A stretch of DNA of 64,000 nucleotides, from the NCBI RefSeq assembly GCF_000375585.1, contig NZ_AQWP01000005.1, forward strand, positions 62,001 through 126,000. The letters are read 5' to 3'. The notes under the pieces are model-generated. The model made no database searches and was not told the origin of the DNA. It saw nothing but the letters and a program-made list of their open reading frames with translations. A program made the translations under genes and the position numbers. Source of the stretch: Sinorhizobium meliloti 4H41 (GTDB lineage: Bacteria > Pseudomonadota > Alphaproteobacteria > Rhizobiales > Rhizobiaceae). Positions 41,827 to 53,459 of the stretch are shown piece after piece (the stretch's first letter is position 1; the number at the start of each line of letters is the position of its first letter).

Positions 41827-42951
41827 TTGAAGACGCGTGCGGCGGTGCTGAGGAAGTCACCGGTCGGAAGGCCTTATGCCCATACGAGGCCGCTCTCGAT
41901 CGAAACGATCGATCTCGATCCGCCGGGACCGGACGAGTTGCTGGTGAGGATCGGCGCCGCCGGACTCTGCCACTCCGACCTCTCGGTCATCAACGGCGAC
42001 AGGCCGCGGCCGGTGCCGATGGCGCTCGGCCACGAGGCCGCCGGCACCGTGGAAGCGGTCGGAAGCGGCGTAGGTGACATCGTCCCGGGAGACCGGATGG
42101 TGATGAGCTTCATGCCGAGCTGCGGCCATTGCCTCCCCTGCGCGGAAGGCCGGCCGGCGCTATGCGTTCCCGGAGCGGAAGCAAACGGCAAGGGCACGCT
42201 GCTTTCGGGGGAACGCCGGCTGCATTGCGGTGAAGTCCCTGTGAACCATCACCTCGGCGTCTCCGGATTTGCCGATTATGCGGTGGTTTCGCGCCATTCC
42301 GCGGTCAAGATCGAGACGGACCTGCCGATGGTAGAGGCGGCGCTGTTCGGCTGTGCCGTGCTGACCGGCGTCGGAGCGGTCGTCAATACGTGCCGGGTTC
42401 GGCCGGGCGAATCCGTTGCCGTCATCGGGCTGGGCGGGGTGGGATTGGCAGCCCTTCTGGGTGCCGTTGCCGCCGGCGCCCAGCGCGTCGTCGCGATCGA
42501 TCTCGCCGAGGACAAGCTGAAGCTTGCCCGCGCGCTGGGCGCGACGGACACGTTCCTTGCAGCCGATCCGGATGTGGCCGAGACTGTCCGACAGGCGACC
42601 CGCGGCGGCGTCGACCATGCGGTCGAGGCCGCCGGCTCCGTAAAAGCCTTCGAGCTCGCCTATCGCATTACGCGGCGAGGCGGGCTGACGGTTTCCGCAG
42701 GGCTCGCCCATCCTTCAAGCCAGATAGCCATCCCCGCGGTGAGCCTGGTTGCGGAAGAGCGTAGTGTGCGCGGCAGTTACATGGGAAGCTGCGTGCCCTC
42801 CCGCGATATCCCGCGTTTCATTGCGCTCTACGAACGCGGCAGGCTGCCGGTCGACCGGCTGCTGTCGAGCACCGGACCGCTGGAGGAGATCAACGAAGCA
42901 TTCGATCTTCTCGACCAGGGCCGCGTGATACGCCACGTGATCACGTTCTGA
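41827..42951 (+). CDS. Zinc-dependent alcohol dehydrogenase (class III/benzyl-type MDR)
   Basis: 374 residues from TTG 41827, behind GGGAGGAGCG. It follows MDR layout: catalytic Cys/His in GAAGLCHSDLSVI and GHEAAG, the structural-zinc Cys cluster PSCGHCLPCAEGRPALC, and Rossmann motif VIGLGGVGLAALLGAVAAG. Catalytic zinc and NAD(P)+ should bind. The Cys in LFGCAVLTGVGAVVNT fits the aryl/alcohol subfamily. Substrate unknown. It has its own promoter downstream of a repeat, so it is not in the sox operon. Confidence 0.9.
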   Translation: MKTRAAVLRKSPVGRPYAHTRPLSIETIDLDPPGPDELLVRIGAAGLCHSDLSVINGDRPRPVPMALGHEAAGTVEAVGSGVGDIVPGDRMVMSFMPSCGHCLPCAEGRPALCVPGAEANGKGTLLSGERRLHCGEVPVNHHLGVSGFADYAVVSRHSAVKIETDLPMVEAALFGCAVLTGVGAVVNTCRVRPGESVAVIGLGGVGLAALLGAVAAGAQRVVAIDLAEDKLKLARALGATDTFLAADPDVAETVRQATRGGVDHAVEAAGSVKAFELAYRITRRGGLTVSAGLAHPSSQIAIPAVSLVAEERSVRGSYMGSCVPSRDIPRFIALYERGRLPVDRLLSSTGPLEEINEAFDLLDQGRVIRHVITF

Positions 42952-42967
42952 TACGGCCGCCACACGG

Positions 42968-44041
42968 TCAGCCGTCCGCCGGCCATCCCTGCCAGGCGAT
43001 CCAGCGTCCGTGGAAGTCGGCGCGGCCGACGAGATGCCTTTCGCCCTTCGGCCAAATCTGCAATGACAATGCGGCACCCGGCGCCTGTCCGTCGGCTTCC
43101 ATCTGCAAACGGGCAAGCGGGGCCTCGGATGTCGCGGTCGCCCCGGCGGCAGCGATCAGGGCCTCGCCCTCTTCCCGCGCAGCTTCCGGCAGATACTGCC
43201 AGGCGATCGAATGATAGACGACGTGGACAGCGCCCGGATGGACGTGCGCCAGCCGTGTTTTCAGCCAGTCGATCGCGTCCGCCTGCTCGACAAGGCTTCT
43301 TTGGGAGGCGGCAAGCTCCAGCGCCTGCCGCGTGCGGTCGATCCGGTCTTGCTGATCGGCCCAGACGTAGGAGAGGAGCCGTAGCCGATCCTCGCTATCG
43401 GCCGGATCGAGGGGGTTGATGTCGCAGCCGGCGCGTTCGATCACTTCGACGGGTCGCAGAGGCGGCGCTGCTCCCGACCACTCGGGGGCTATGCTCACGG
43501 GGCTGGCTGCATCGCCCCAATGGCTGTTCGCGAGATCGTAGCGGTAGCGGTCCCAATGGAGATTCAAGCCGGCGCTGGCGCCGATCTCGGAAAGGATCAA
43601 CGGCTTCCCGAAAAGCTGTGCCACGGTGAGGAAACCGGGAAGCAGGGCGCCCGAGCGGCGCACCTCGTTCGTCTGCGGCGCGGAGGTGAGACGATCGAGG
43701 ATGAAGGGGGCTTCCCGCTCCATAGCCTGAGCGATCGCCTGCCAGAGAGCGTCGTCGTCCGTCCGGTTCGGCGGATAGCACGCGCCGAGGGCCGCGCTGC
43801 GGCCGGATAGAACCAGCGCGTGCAGAGCACCGGCAAGGCGGAGCGCGACGGAATCGCCCTTCGAAGTCGGGTCGCCCGACCAGCCGAGGACACGCTCGCC
43901 CACCGGCGAGTCCGCATCGATCCGGTCGGCGACGAGACGGCAGAGTCGGGCCGTAAATGGCGATCCCAGCTCGTCACAGGACTTCGCCTGGCCGCGGAAG
44001 GCATGGCGAACGTGGGTCCCGTCCGGTCTCCCCTCAGACAT
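42968..44041 (-). CDS. DUF2332 family protein
   Basis: 357 residues. Hallmarks of DUF2332: CRLVADRIDADSPVGERVLGW, NEVRRSGALLPGFLTVA, SEIGASAGLNLHWDRYRYDL, and HVVYHSIAWQYLPEAARE. The SEIGASAGLNL segment suggests a SAM-like or GxG-containing Rossmann fold, but no enzymatic activity is established. The start overlaps the end of the MaoC gene by 8 bases, so both are expressed together. Confidence 0.9.
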   Translation of the reverse strand: MSEGRPDGTHVRHAFRGQAKSCDELGSPFTARLCRLVADRIDADSPVGERVLGWSGDPTSKGDSVALRLAGALHALVLSGRSAALGACYPPNRTDDDALWQAIAQAMEREAPFILDRLTSAPQTNEVRRSGALLPGFLTVAQLFGKPLILSEIGASAGLNLHWDRYRYDLANSHWGDAASPVSIAPEWSGAAPPLRPVEVIERAGCDINPLDPADSEDRLRLLSYVWADQQDRIDRTRQALELAASQRSLVEQADAIDWLKTRLAHVHPGAVHVVYHSIAWQYLPEAAREEGEALIAAAGATATSEAPLARLQMEADGQAPGAALSLQIWPKGERHLVGRADFHGRWIAWQGWPADG

Positions 44042-44522
44042 CGTCCGGCCGATCCTTCGGGTCGAACTGGATGATCGTCTGCCAGGTGGCGGTCAGGGCA
44101 GGCTTTCTTTCGCCTTCGATCTCGACCGTGACGTCATAGGTGATCATCAGCATGCCGGCCCCGCGGAAGCGTGCGTCTGCCATGGTGAAGCGGCCGCGCA
44201 CGCGCGCGCCGCTCTTGACCGGCGCCACGAAGCGCACCTTCTCGAAGCCGTAATTGATGCCCATCGTCTGCTCGCGGATCTTGGGCAGGCAATTGTAGTT
44301 CATCGCCGAAAGCAGCGACAGCGAGAGGAAACCATGCGCAATGGTGCCGCCGAAAGGCGTCTCCGCCGCGGCGCGCACCGGGTCGGTATGGATGAACTGG
44401 AAGTCACTCGTCGCCTCGGCAAAACGGTCGATCGTCTGCTGCGTCACGGTGATCCAGTCGGAGACGCCGAGCTCCTTGCCGATCAGATCCTTGATATCCG
44501 AAAGTGAAATATCCTGCGGCAT
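44034..44522 (-). CDS. MaoC-like (R)-specific enoyl-CoA hydratase (NodN/PhaJ type)
   Basis: 162 residues from ATG 44522 (CAGGAAAA upstream). A hot-dog fold with the hydratase signature: catalytic Asp40 and His45 in SDFQFIHTDP, followed by FGGTIAHGFLSLSLLS. Members hydrate enoyl-CoA in beta-oxidation or PHA supply; the rhizobial NodN resembles it too. Which of these applies is unclear. Overlaps DUF2332 downstream. Confidence 0.9.
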   Translation of the reverse strand: MPQDISLSDIKDLIGKELGVSDWITVTQQTIDRFAEATSDFQFIHTDPVRAAAETPFGGTIAHGFLSLSLLSAMNYNCLPKIREQTMGINYGFEKVRFVAPVKSGARVRGRFTMADARFRGAGMLMITYDVTVEIEGERKPALTATWQTIIQFDPKDRPDDV

Positions 44523-44599
44523 ATGATTTTCCTGAAAATGGGGCCTCCCCGCTGATCTATAGGCCGGCTCGGCAAGGTCTAGCAAGTGGTCCTAAGTCT

Positions 44600-44701
44600 T
44601 GAGATGGTTCACTGTTTTCTTGAAACAGCGAAACCATCCAACTCTCTGGAGCCGGGCACTTCCGGACAGAAACCGTCAGACCCTTTTCTTCGGAGCGCTC
44701 T
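44600..44701 (+). repeat. RIME-like element, copy 4 (divergent), overlapping glgX 3' end
   Basis: Left hairpin GATGGTTCACTGTTT with AAACAGCGAAACCATC (44603-44638); right half GGGCACTTCCGGACAG to TTCGGAGCGCTC. The final ~26 bases encode the last residues and stop codon of glgX on the opposite strand. Confidence 0.65.
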
Positions 44702-46664
44702 CGAAAACCTCGGCGAGAACGGTGACCGAACGGGCCGGCGCGAAGGATGGTGCGCTGAGGTCCGAGAGTGCGTCGCGCCATTCGCCCTCAAGGCTCGAAG
44801 GCAGGCGGAATGGGTGCGGCGAGTGGCTGCGGTTGATGACCACCGCAAGTCGGGTCGCGCGCCCCTGACGGCGGTCGTCGGTCGCGAGCATCACGACGAG
44901 ATTGTCGGTTGCGGGATGCTCCCAATCCTCCACCGCAAGCGGCTCCCCGTCGAGGCGCAGCCAGGCGACGTCGCCGCTGCCGGTGAAGAACCCGGTCTCG
45001 CCGAAGACCGAGAAGCGCCGGCGCATGGCGGAAAGCCTGGCGGTATGCTCGACGAGCTTGCCGTCGAGCTTGCTCCAGTCGAGCCAGGTCACGGCATTGT
45101 CCTGCGCATAGGCGTTGTTGTTGCCACCCTGGCTGCGCCCGCCTTCATCCCCGGCCGTCAGCATGATTGCGCCGCGCGAGGTGAAGAGCGTGGCGAGGAG
45201 CGCCATGACATCGCGTTGCCGGAAGGCGGCGATCTCCGGATCGTCGATCGGACCCTCGGCGCCGTTGTTCCACGAGAAGTTCTCGTCGTGGCCGTCCCGA
45301 TTGCCTTCGCCGTTCGCCTCATTGTGCTTGCGGGCGTAGGAAACGAGATCCATCAGCGTGAAGCCGTCATGGGCGGCGATGAAGTTGACGCTGCGCGTGG
45401 CCGTCTCGCCCCAGCGGGAAAAGCTGTCCGAGGAGCCGGCGAGCGCGGTTGCAAGGACGCCGATCGCGTGCCGGTCGCCGCGCCAGTAGCGGCGGATGTC
45501 GTCGCGGGCACGGTCGTTCCATTCGAGGAAGGAATGGGGGAAATTGCCGAGTTGGTAGCCGCCGGGGCCGGTGTCCCAGGGCTCGGCGATGAGCACGCGG
45601 TCGCAAAGGACGGGGTCGGCGCAGATGGCGGAGAAGAGCGCGGCATCGCGGCGGAAGCCGCCCATGTCGCGGCCGAGGATCGATGCGAGGTCGAAGCGGA
45701 AGCCGTCGACGCCGGCGGCAAGGACGAAATGGCGCAGGCTGTCGAGGATCAGACGCTGGACGACCGGATGGTCGCAGGCGATCGTGTTGCCGCAGCCGGT
45801 GTCGTTGATGAGCTCGCCCGGGCGCCCCGTCGCGTGGCGATAATAGGTCAGGTTGTCGAGCCCGCGCATCGAAAGCGTGGCACCGAAGCGATCGCTCTCT
45901 CCGGAGTGGTTGAAGACGAGATCGAGGACGACGCCGATACCGGCCTCGTGCAGGACCTCCACGGTCATGCGCAACTCCTCGATGCCGCCCGGCACCAGGC
46001 CTGGATCGAGCGCCATCGGCGCGATCGGATTGTAGCCCCAGCCATTGTGGAGACCGAGCGGAGGCAGGTGCCGCTCATCGATCCAGGCCGTGATCGGCAT
46101 GAGTTCGACCGCGGAAACGCCGAGCCTCGTAAGGTGATCGATGACGACGGGTTCGGCGAGAGCAGCCACCGTGCCGCGCTTCCTTTCCGGCACGTCCGGA
46201 TGAAGGATGGTGAACGGCTTGACTGCAATCTCGTAGATCAGTCCCCCGGCCTGAAATAGCGGCGGCTTCGGCTCCAGCGGTCTTGCCTCGGTGACGATGG
46301 CCTTCGGCACGAGGTGCGCCGTCTCTTCGCCGAAGACCGTCAGCCGCTGGTCGTGACGAAAGGGCCGGTCGAGCCTCACCGCATAGGGGTCGACCAGAAG
46401 TTTCGACGGATCGAACCAAAGCCCATGGTCCGGCGAGTAGACCCCGTCGGCGCGAAAGCCGTAGCGGGTGCCGGCAGCTATGTCGGGCAGCGCGATGCTG
46501 TGGACATCGCCCTCGCGCAGCATAGGCAGGCGGCTGAGTTCGGTGTCGCCCGCTTCGTCGAACAGGCAGAGATCGATGCGGGCGGCATTGTGCGACCAGA
46601 CCGCAAAGCGCCTCCCGTCGGGTGTGCGCGTCACGCCGAGAGGTGAAATTCCGGTCGTCGGCAT
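44676..46664 (-). CDS. glgX: Glycogen debranching enzyme (isoamylase-type)
   Basis: 662 residues. A CBM48-type N-terminus (GVTRTPDGRRFAVWSHNAARID) and GH13 catalytic barrel. Motifs include GLGVSAVELMPI, region I VVLDLVFNHSGE, region II GFRFDLASILG with the nucleophile Asp, Glu in LIAEPWDTGPGGYQLG, and FIAAHDGFTLMDLVSY. GlgX cleaves alpha-1,6 branches of phosphorylase-limit glycogen. Last gene of the glg operon, separated from pgm by 126 bases and a small palindrome. The C-terminal residues and stop fall in a RIME-like repeat, so the tail may have been altered. Confidence 0.95.
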   Translation of the reverse strand: MPTTGISPLGVTRTPDGRRFAVWSHNAARIDLCLFDEAGDTELSRLPMLREGDVHSIALPDIAAGTRYGFRADGVYSPDHGLWFDPSKLLVDPYAVRLDRPFRHDQRLTVFGEETAHLVPKAIVTEARPLEPKPPLFQAGGLIYEIAVKPFTILHPDVPERKRGTVAALAEPVVIDHLTRLGVSAVELMPITAWIDERHLPPLGLHNGWGYNPIAPMALDPGLVPGGIEELRMTVEVLHEAGIGVVLDLVFNHSGESDRFGATLSMRGLDNLTYYRHATGRPGELINDTGCGNTIACDHPVVQRLILDSLRHFVLAAGVDGFRFDLASILGRDMGGFRRDAALFSAICADPVLCDRVLIAEPWDTGPGGYQLGNFPHSFLEWNDRARDDIRRYWRGDRHAIGVLATALAGSSDSFSRWGETATRSVNFIAAHDGFTLMDLVSYARKHNEANGEGNRDGHDENFSWNNGAEGPIDDPEIAAFRQRDVMALLATLFTSRGAIMLTAGDEGGRSQGGNNNAYAQDNAVTWLDWSKLDGKLVEHTARLSAMRRRFSVFGETGFFTGSGDVAWLRLDGEPLAVEDWEHPATDNLVVMLATDDRRQGRATRLAVVINRSHSPHPFRLPSSLEGEWRDALSDLSAPSFAPARSVTVLAEVFESAPKKRV

Positions 46665-46711
46665 GGGGGCCTCTTTAGAAGTCTAGTATCGCATGGGTTT
46701 GCCACGAGTCG

Positions 46712-46733
46712 ATCTCCCCCTTGCGGGGGAGAT
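46712..46733. repeat. Small palindrome between pgm and glgX
   Basis: ATCTCCCCC (46712-46720), TTGC loop, GGGGGAGAT (46725-46733): a 9-bp perfect hairpin of a type widespread in Rhizobiales intergenic DNA. It sits in the 126-bp gap between pgm and glgX and could attenuate or stabilise the operon mRNA. Confidence 0.65.
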
Positions 46734-46790
46734 GCTCGGCAAAGCAGAGGGGGGTAAAGGGCGCAGGAAGTGGCGCTTGGTACAGCACCC

Positions 46791-49866
<3,076 letters not shown>

Positions 49867-49872
49867 ACGCGG

Positions 49873-51135
49873 CTACATTCCCAGCTTGTCGATCATCGTT
49901 TGCGTGATCAGGCAAACGCCGCTCTCCGTGCGGCGGAAGCGTTTAGCATCGAGCTCCGGATCGTCACCGACGACCAGGCCCTCCGGAATGACGACGCGGC
50001 TGTCGATGACGACATTGCGCAGAATCGAATGCCGACCGATCGTCACGTCAGGGAGAACTACGGCATTTTCGAGTCTGGAGTATGAATTCACCCGGACGCC
50101 GGTGAACAACAGGCTCCTGTTGAGAGCGGCACCCGAGATGATGCAATCGCCCGATACGAGCGACGACGTGGCCGAGCCGCGGCGGTTCTCGTCGTCATGG
50201 ACGAATTTGGCCGGCGGCTTGATTTCAGAGAAGGTCCAGATTGGCCAGGTGCTGTCGTAGATGTCGAGCTCGGGCGTGATATGGGTGAGATCGATATTGG
50301 CCTGCCAATAGGCGTCGATGGTGCCGACGTCGCGCCAATAGGCCTCGCGCTCGAAGTCGGACCGGACGCAGGAATGGGTGAAGCGGTGGGCCACCGCTTT
50401 GCCGTGTTCGACGATGTAGGGAATGATGTCCTTGCCGAAGTCGCGGCTCGATTTGGGATCGGCGGCATCCCGACGCAGCATGTCCATCAGGAATTTCGTG
50501 TGGAACACGTAGATGCCCATGGACGCGAGTGCCATGTCCGGATTGCCGGGGATCCCCGGCGGATCGGCCGGCTTCTCGACGAAGGCGATGATGCGGTCCG
50601 CATTGTCCACATGCATGACGCCGAAGCCCGTCGCCTCCATGCGCGGCACTTCCAGGCAGCCGACGGTCACGTCGGCGCCCGAATCGACGTGCTGCTGCAG
50701 CATCAGTTCGTAGTCCATCTTGTAGACGTGGTCGCCGGCGAGAATCACCATGTATTCGACGCCGTGGTCCTCGATGATGTCGATGTTCTGATAGACCGCG
50801 TCGGCGGTGCCTTCGTACCACTGCGTTTCGGAGACACGCTGGCTCGCCGGCAGGATATCGAAGCTCTCGTTACGCTCCGGCCGGAAGAAGTTCCAGCCGC
50901 GCTGGAGGTGCCGGATCAACGAGTGGGCCTTGTACTGCGTGGCGACGCCGATGCGCCGGATGCCGGAATTCAGCGCATTTGAAAGCGCGAAATCGATGAT
51001 CCGCGCCTTTCCGCCGAAATAGACGGCAGGTTTCGCACGCCGGTCGGTGAGTTCCTTGAGCCGGCTGCCGCGGCCGCCGGCGAGAACATAGGCCATGGCA
51101 TCACGGGCCAGGGGTTGCGTACGTTTTTCCACCAT
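49873..51135 (-). CDS. glgC: Glucose-1-phosphate adenylyltransferase
   Basis: 420 residues. The first committed step: ATP + glucose-1-P to ADP-glucose. Signature [32 protein letters not shown], catalytic Asp in [11 protein letters not shown], Lys in FVEKPADP, and a C-terminal left-handed beta-helix ([19 protein letters not shown]). Allosteric residues at the N-terminus (Lys/Arg near 39) are present as in E. coli-type enzymes. ATG 51135 has a GGGGAGGATAA site that can be sequestered by a hairpin. Starts a tight glgC-glgA-pgm run. Confidence 0.96.
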   Translation of the reverse strand: MVEKRTQPLARDAMAYVLAGGRGSRLKELTDRRAKPAVYFGGKARIIDFALSNALNSGIRRIGVATQYKAHSLIRHLQRGWNFFRPERNESFDILPASQRVSETQWYEGTADAVYQNIDIIEDHGVEYMVILAGDHVYKMDYELMLQQHVDSGADVTVGCLEVPRMEATGFGVMHVDNADRIIAFVEKPADPPGIPGNPDMALASMGIYVFHTKFLMDMLRRDAADPKSSRDFGKDIIPYIVEHGKAVAHRFTHSCVRSDFEREAYWRDVGTIDAYWQANIDLTHITPELDIYDSTWPIWTFSEIKPPAKFVHDDENRRGSATSSLVSGDCIISGAALNRSLLFTGVRVNSYSRLENAVVLPDVTIGRHSILRNVVIDSRVVIPEGLVVGDDPELDAKRFRRTESGVCLITQTMIDKLGM

Positions 51136-51141
51136 TTATCC

Positions 51142-51163
51142 TCCCCAAAATCATTTCGGGGGA
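51142..51163 (-). promoter_or_regulatory. Hairpin masking the glgC ribosome binding site
   Basis: On the minus strand, TCCCC (51163-51159) pairs with GGGGA (51146-51142) through a loop containing AAA/TTT, and GGGGA is the 5' part of the GGGGAGG Shine-Dalgarno sequence. It is in the 113-bp glgB-glgC gap. Structure inferred by eye. Confidence 0.5.
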
Positions 51164-51248
51164 CTGCTTGGCGCCTCTTCGACGCCTCGCGCCCAAACGA
51201 TTTCCTCCTGTTCCGCCCGTCGAGCCAGTCCCCGTCGGGCGGGACGCT

Positions 51249-53459
51249 CTAATCCTGCTCCAGCATCAGCGTCGCCAGAGGCGGCAGCGTGATGGTGGCG
51301 ATTGTCTCTCCGTTCGCTCTCTTCTCTGCCTGGACGGCGCCGCCGTTGCCCTTGCCACTTCCTCCATAGATTTCCGCGTCGGTGTTGAGCACTTCCTTCC
51401 AGCGCCCCGCCACGGGAAGCGGTATGTCGTAATGCTCCCGGTAAACCGGAGTGAAGTTGGTGACGACGGCGACCAGCTTCTCTCCGGGCGCCTTCCTGAG
51501 CCAGGCGAAGACGGAATTTTCGCGGTCGTCGGCAATCAGCCATTCGAAGCCGTCGCCCTCGCAGTCGCGCGCATGCAGCGCCGGCTTCGAGCGATAGGTG
51601 CCGTTCAGGTCGCGCACCAGACGGCGCATCCCCTCATGCAGATTGTATTCGAGCAGATTCCAGTCGAGGCCGCGGTCCTCGGACCACTCGCGCCATTGGG
51701 CGAATTCCTGTCCCATGAAAAGGAGCTTCTTACCGGGATAACCCCACATGAAGCCGTAATAGGCCCGGAGATTTGCGAATTTCTGCCAGTCGTCGCCGGC
51801 CATCTTGGCGATCAGCGACCCCTTGCCGTGGACGACCTCGTCATGGGACAGCGGCAGCACGAAATTCTCGCTGAAGGCGTAGAGCAGCCCGAAGGTCATG
51901 TCGTTGTGGTGGAACTTCCGGTGCACGGGCTCGCGCGAGAGATATTGCAGCGTGTCGTGCATGAAACCCATGTTCCACTTGAAGCCGAAGCCGAGCCCGC
52001 CCGCATGCACCGGGTGCGAGACCTTCGGCCAGGACGTCGATTCTTCGGCGATGGTCAGTACGCCCTGGTGAATGCCGTAGATGCGGGTGTTCAACGTCTG
52101 CAGGAAACGCACGGCCTCGAGATTTTCGTTGCCGCCATATTCGTTCGGCACCCATTCGTCATGCTTGCGCGAATAGTCGAGATAGAGCATCGAGGCGACC
52201 GCATCGACGCGCAGGCCGTCGACATGGAACTTTTCCGCCCAGTAAAGAGCGTTGTTGACCAGAAAGGCGACGACCTCCTGACGGCCGAAATTGTAGATTG
52301 CCGTGTTCCAGTCGGGATGGAAACCCTGGCGCGGATCCGCATGCTCGTAAAGCGCGGTGCCGTCGAACCAGCGAAGCCCGTGTTCGTCGGTCGGAAAATG
52401 CGCCGGCACCCAGTCGAGGATGACACCGATCCCCACCTTATGGCAGCCGTTGACGAAACGGGCAAAGCCCTCCGGCTCGCCGAAGCGTGCGGTCGGCGCA
52501 TAGAGACCCGTGGTCTGATAGCCCCAGGACGGATCATAGGGATATTCCGAAATGGGCAGGAACTCGATGTGCGTGAAGCCCATATCGACGCAATAGGGGA
52601 TCAGCCTTTCCGCCAGTTCGTCCCAGGTGAGCATGTCGCCATTGTCGCGGCGCTGCCATGAGGCGGCATGGACCTCGTAGATCGAGATCGGCTGGCGGCG
52701 CGGATCGATCTCGGCCCAGTGACGACGATGCGCCTCGTCCTCCCAGTCCTGGGCGATCTCGCCTGCGGTCATCGAAGCCGTGTCGGGCCTGAGCTCCGAG
52801 CGTCGGGCAAAGGGGTCGGCCTTCAACGGCAGCAGCGTGCCATTGCTGTCGACGATTTCGTATTTATAGGGCGTCCCCACGGGCACGCCGGGAATGAAGA
52901 TCTCCCAGATGCCCGTGTCGGCGCGCAGGCGCATGACGTGCCGTCGTCCGTCCCAGTCGTTGAAACTGCCGACCACCGACACGCGGCGGGCGTTCGGCGC
53001 CCAGACGGCGAAGTGAAAGCCCTCGGCGCCGTCGTGGCTGATCGGGTGCGCGCCCATCTTGTCGAAGAGGCGAAGATGCGAGCCCTCGCGGATATAGTAG
53101 TCGTCCATCGGCCCGAGCACGGGGCCGAAGCTGTAGGGATCGATGACGGTCCACTCGCCGCCGTCGTTGCGGGCGCGGTAGCGGATGGGCTGCTCCTTGC
53201 GCAGCGCCACCGGACCCTCGAAGAAACCGGCCTCGTCGCGCCGCTCGAGCGTGCCGAGTTCCTTGCCGCTGAGCGTTTCCGCGACCACCGTGTCCGCGCC
53301 CGGCACGAAGCACCGGGCGATATAGGTCTTGCCGGCGGCATGAACGCCAAGGACGGCGAAGGGGTTGCTGTGGGTACCGGAAAGTATTGCCGCGATTTCC
53401 GGCGCTGGCAGCATGCCTGACGGGGCGGGGGCTGGGTCCTTGCCGGGCGGAACCGTCAT
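51249..53459 (-). CDS. glgB: 1,4-alpha-glucan branching enzyme
   Basis: 736 residues, normal GlgB length with an N-terminal extension. CBM48 region (FHFAVWAPNARRVSVVGSFNDWDG), GH13 catalytic regions: GVILDWVPAHFPTDEHGL, GLRVDAVASMLYLDYS (nucleophile Asp), EESTSWPKVSHP (acid Glu), LPLSHDEVVHGK. Makes alpha-1,6 branches. It starts inside the end of glgP (4-base overlap) and is separated from glgC by 113 bases. Confidence 0.96.
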   Translation of the reverse strand: MTVPPGKDPAPAPSGMLPAPEIAAILSGTHSNPFAVLGVHAAGKTYIARCFVPGADTVVAETLSGKELGTLERRDEAGFFEGPVALRKEQPIRYRARNDGGEWTVIDPYSFGPVLGPMDDYYIREGSHLRLFDKMGAHPISHDGAEGFHFAVWAPNARRVSVVGSFNDWDGRRHVMRLRADTGIWEIFIPGVPVGTPYKYEIVDSNGTLLPLKADPFARRSELRPDTASMTAGEIAQDWEDEAHRRHWAEIDPRRQPISIYEVHAASWQRRDNGDMLTWDELAERLIPYCVDMGFTHIEFLPISEYPYDPSWGYQTTGLYAPTARFGEPEGFARFVNGCHKVGIGVILDWVPAHFPTDEHGLRWFDGTALYEHADPRQGFHPDWNTAIYNFGRQEVVAFLVNNALYWAEKFHVDGLRVDAVASMLYLDYSRKHDEWVPNEYGGNENLEAVRFLQTLNTRIYGIHQGVLTIAEESTSWPKVSHPVHAGGLGFGFKWNMGFMHDTLQYLSREPVHRKFHHNDMTFGLLYAFSENFVLPLSHDEVVHGKGSLIAKMAGDDWQKFANLRAYYGFMWGYPGKKLLFMGQEFAQWREWSEDRGLDWNLLEYNLHEGMRRLVRDLNGTYRSKPALHARDCEGDGFEWLIADDRENSVFAWLRKAPGEKLVAVVTNFTPVYREHYDIPLPVAGRWKEVLNTDAEIYGGSGKGNGGAVQAEKRANGETIATITLPPLATLMLEQD

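Noticed and set aside
36333-42951. A single transcription unit linking sox genes with the alcohol dehydrogenase
   Set aside because: A 246-bp gap with a strong repeat hairpin lies between soxG and the dehydrogenase, so a separate unit is more likely.
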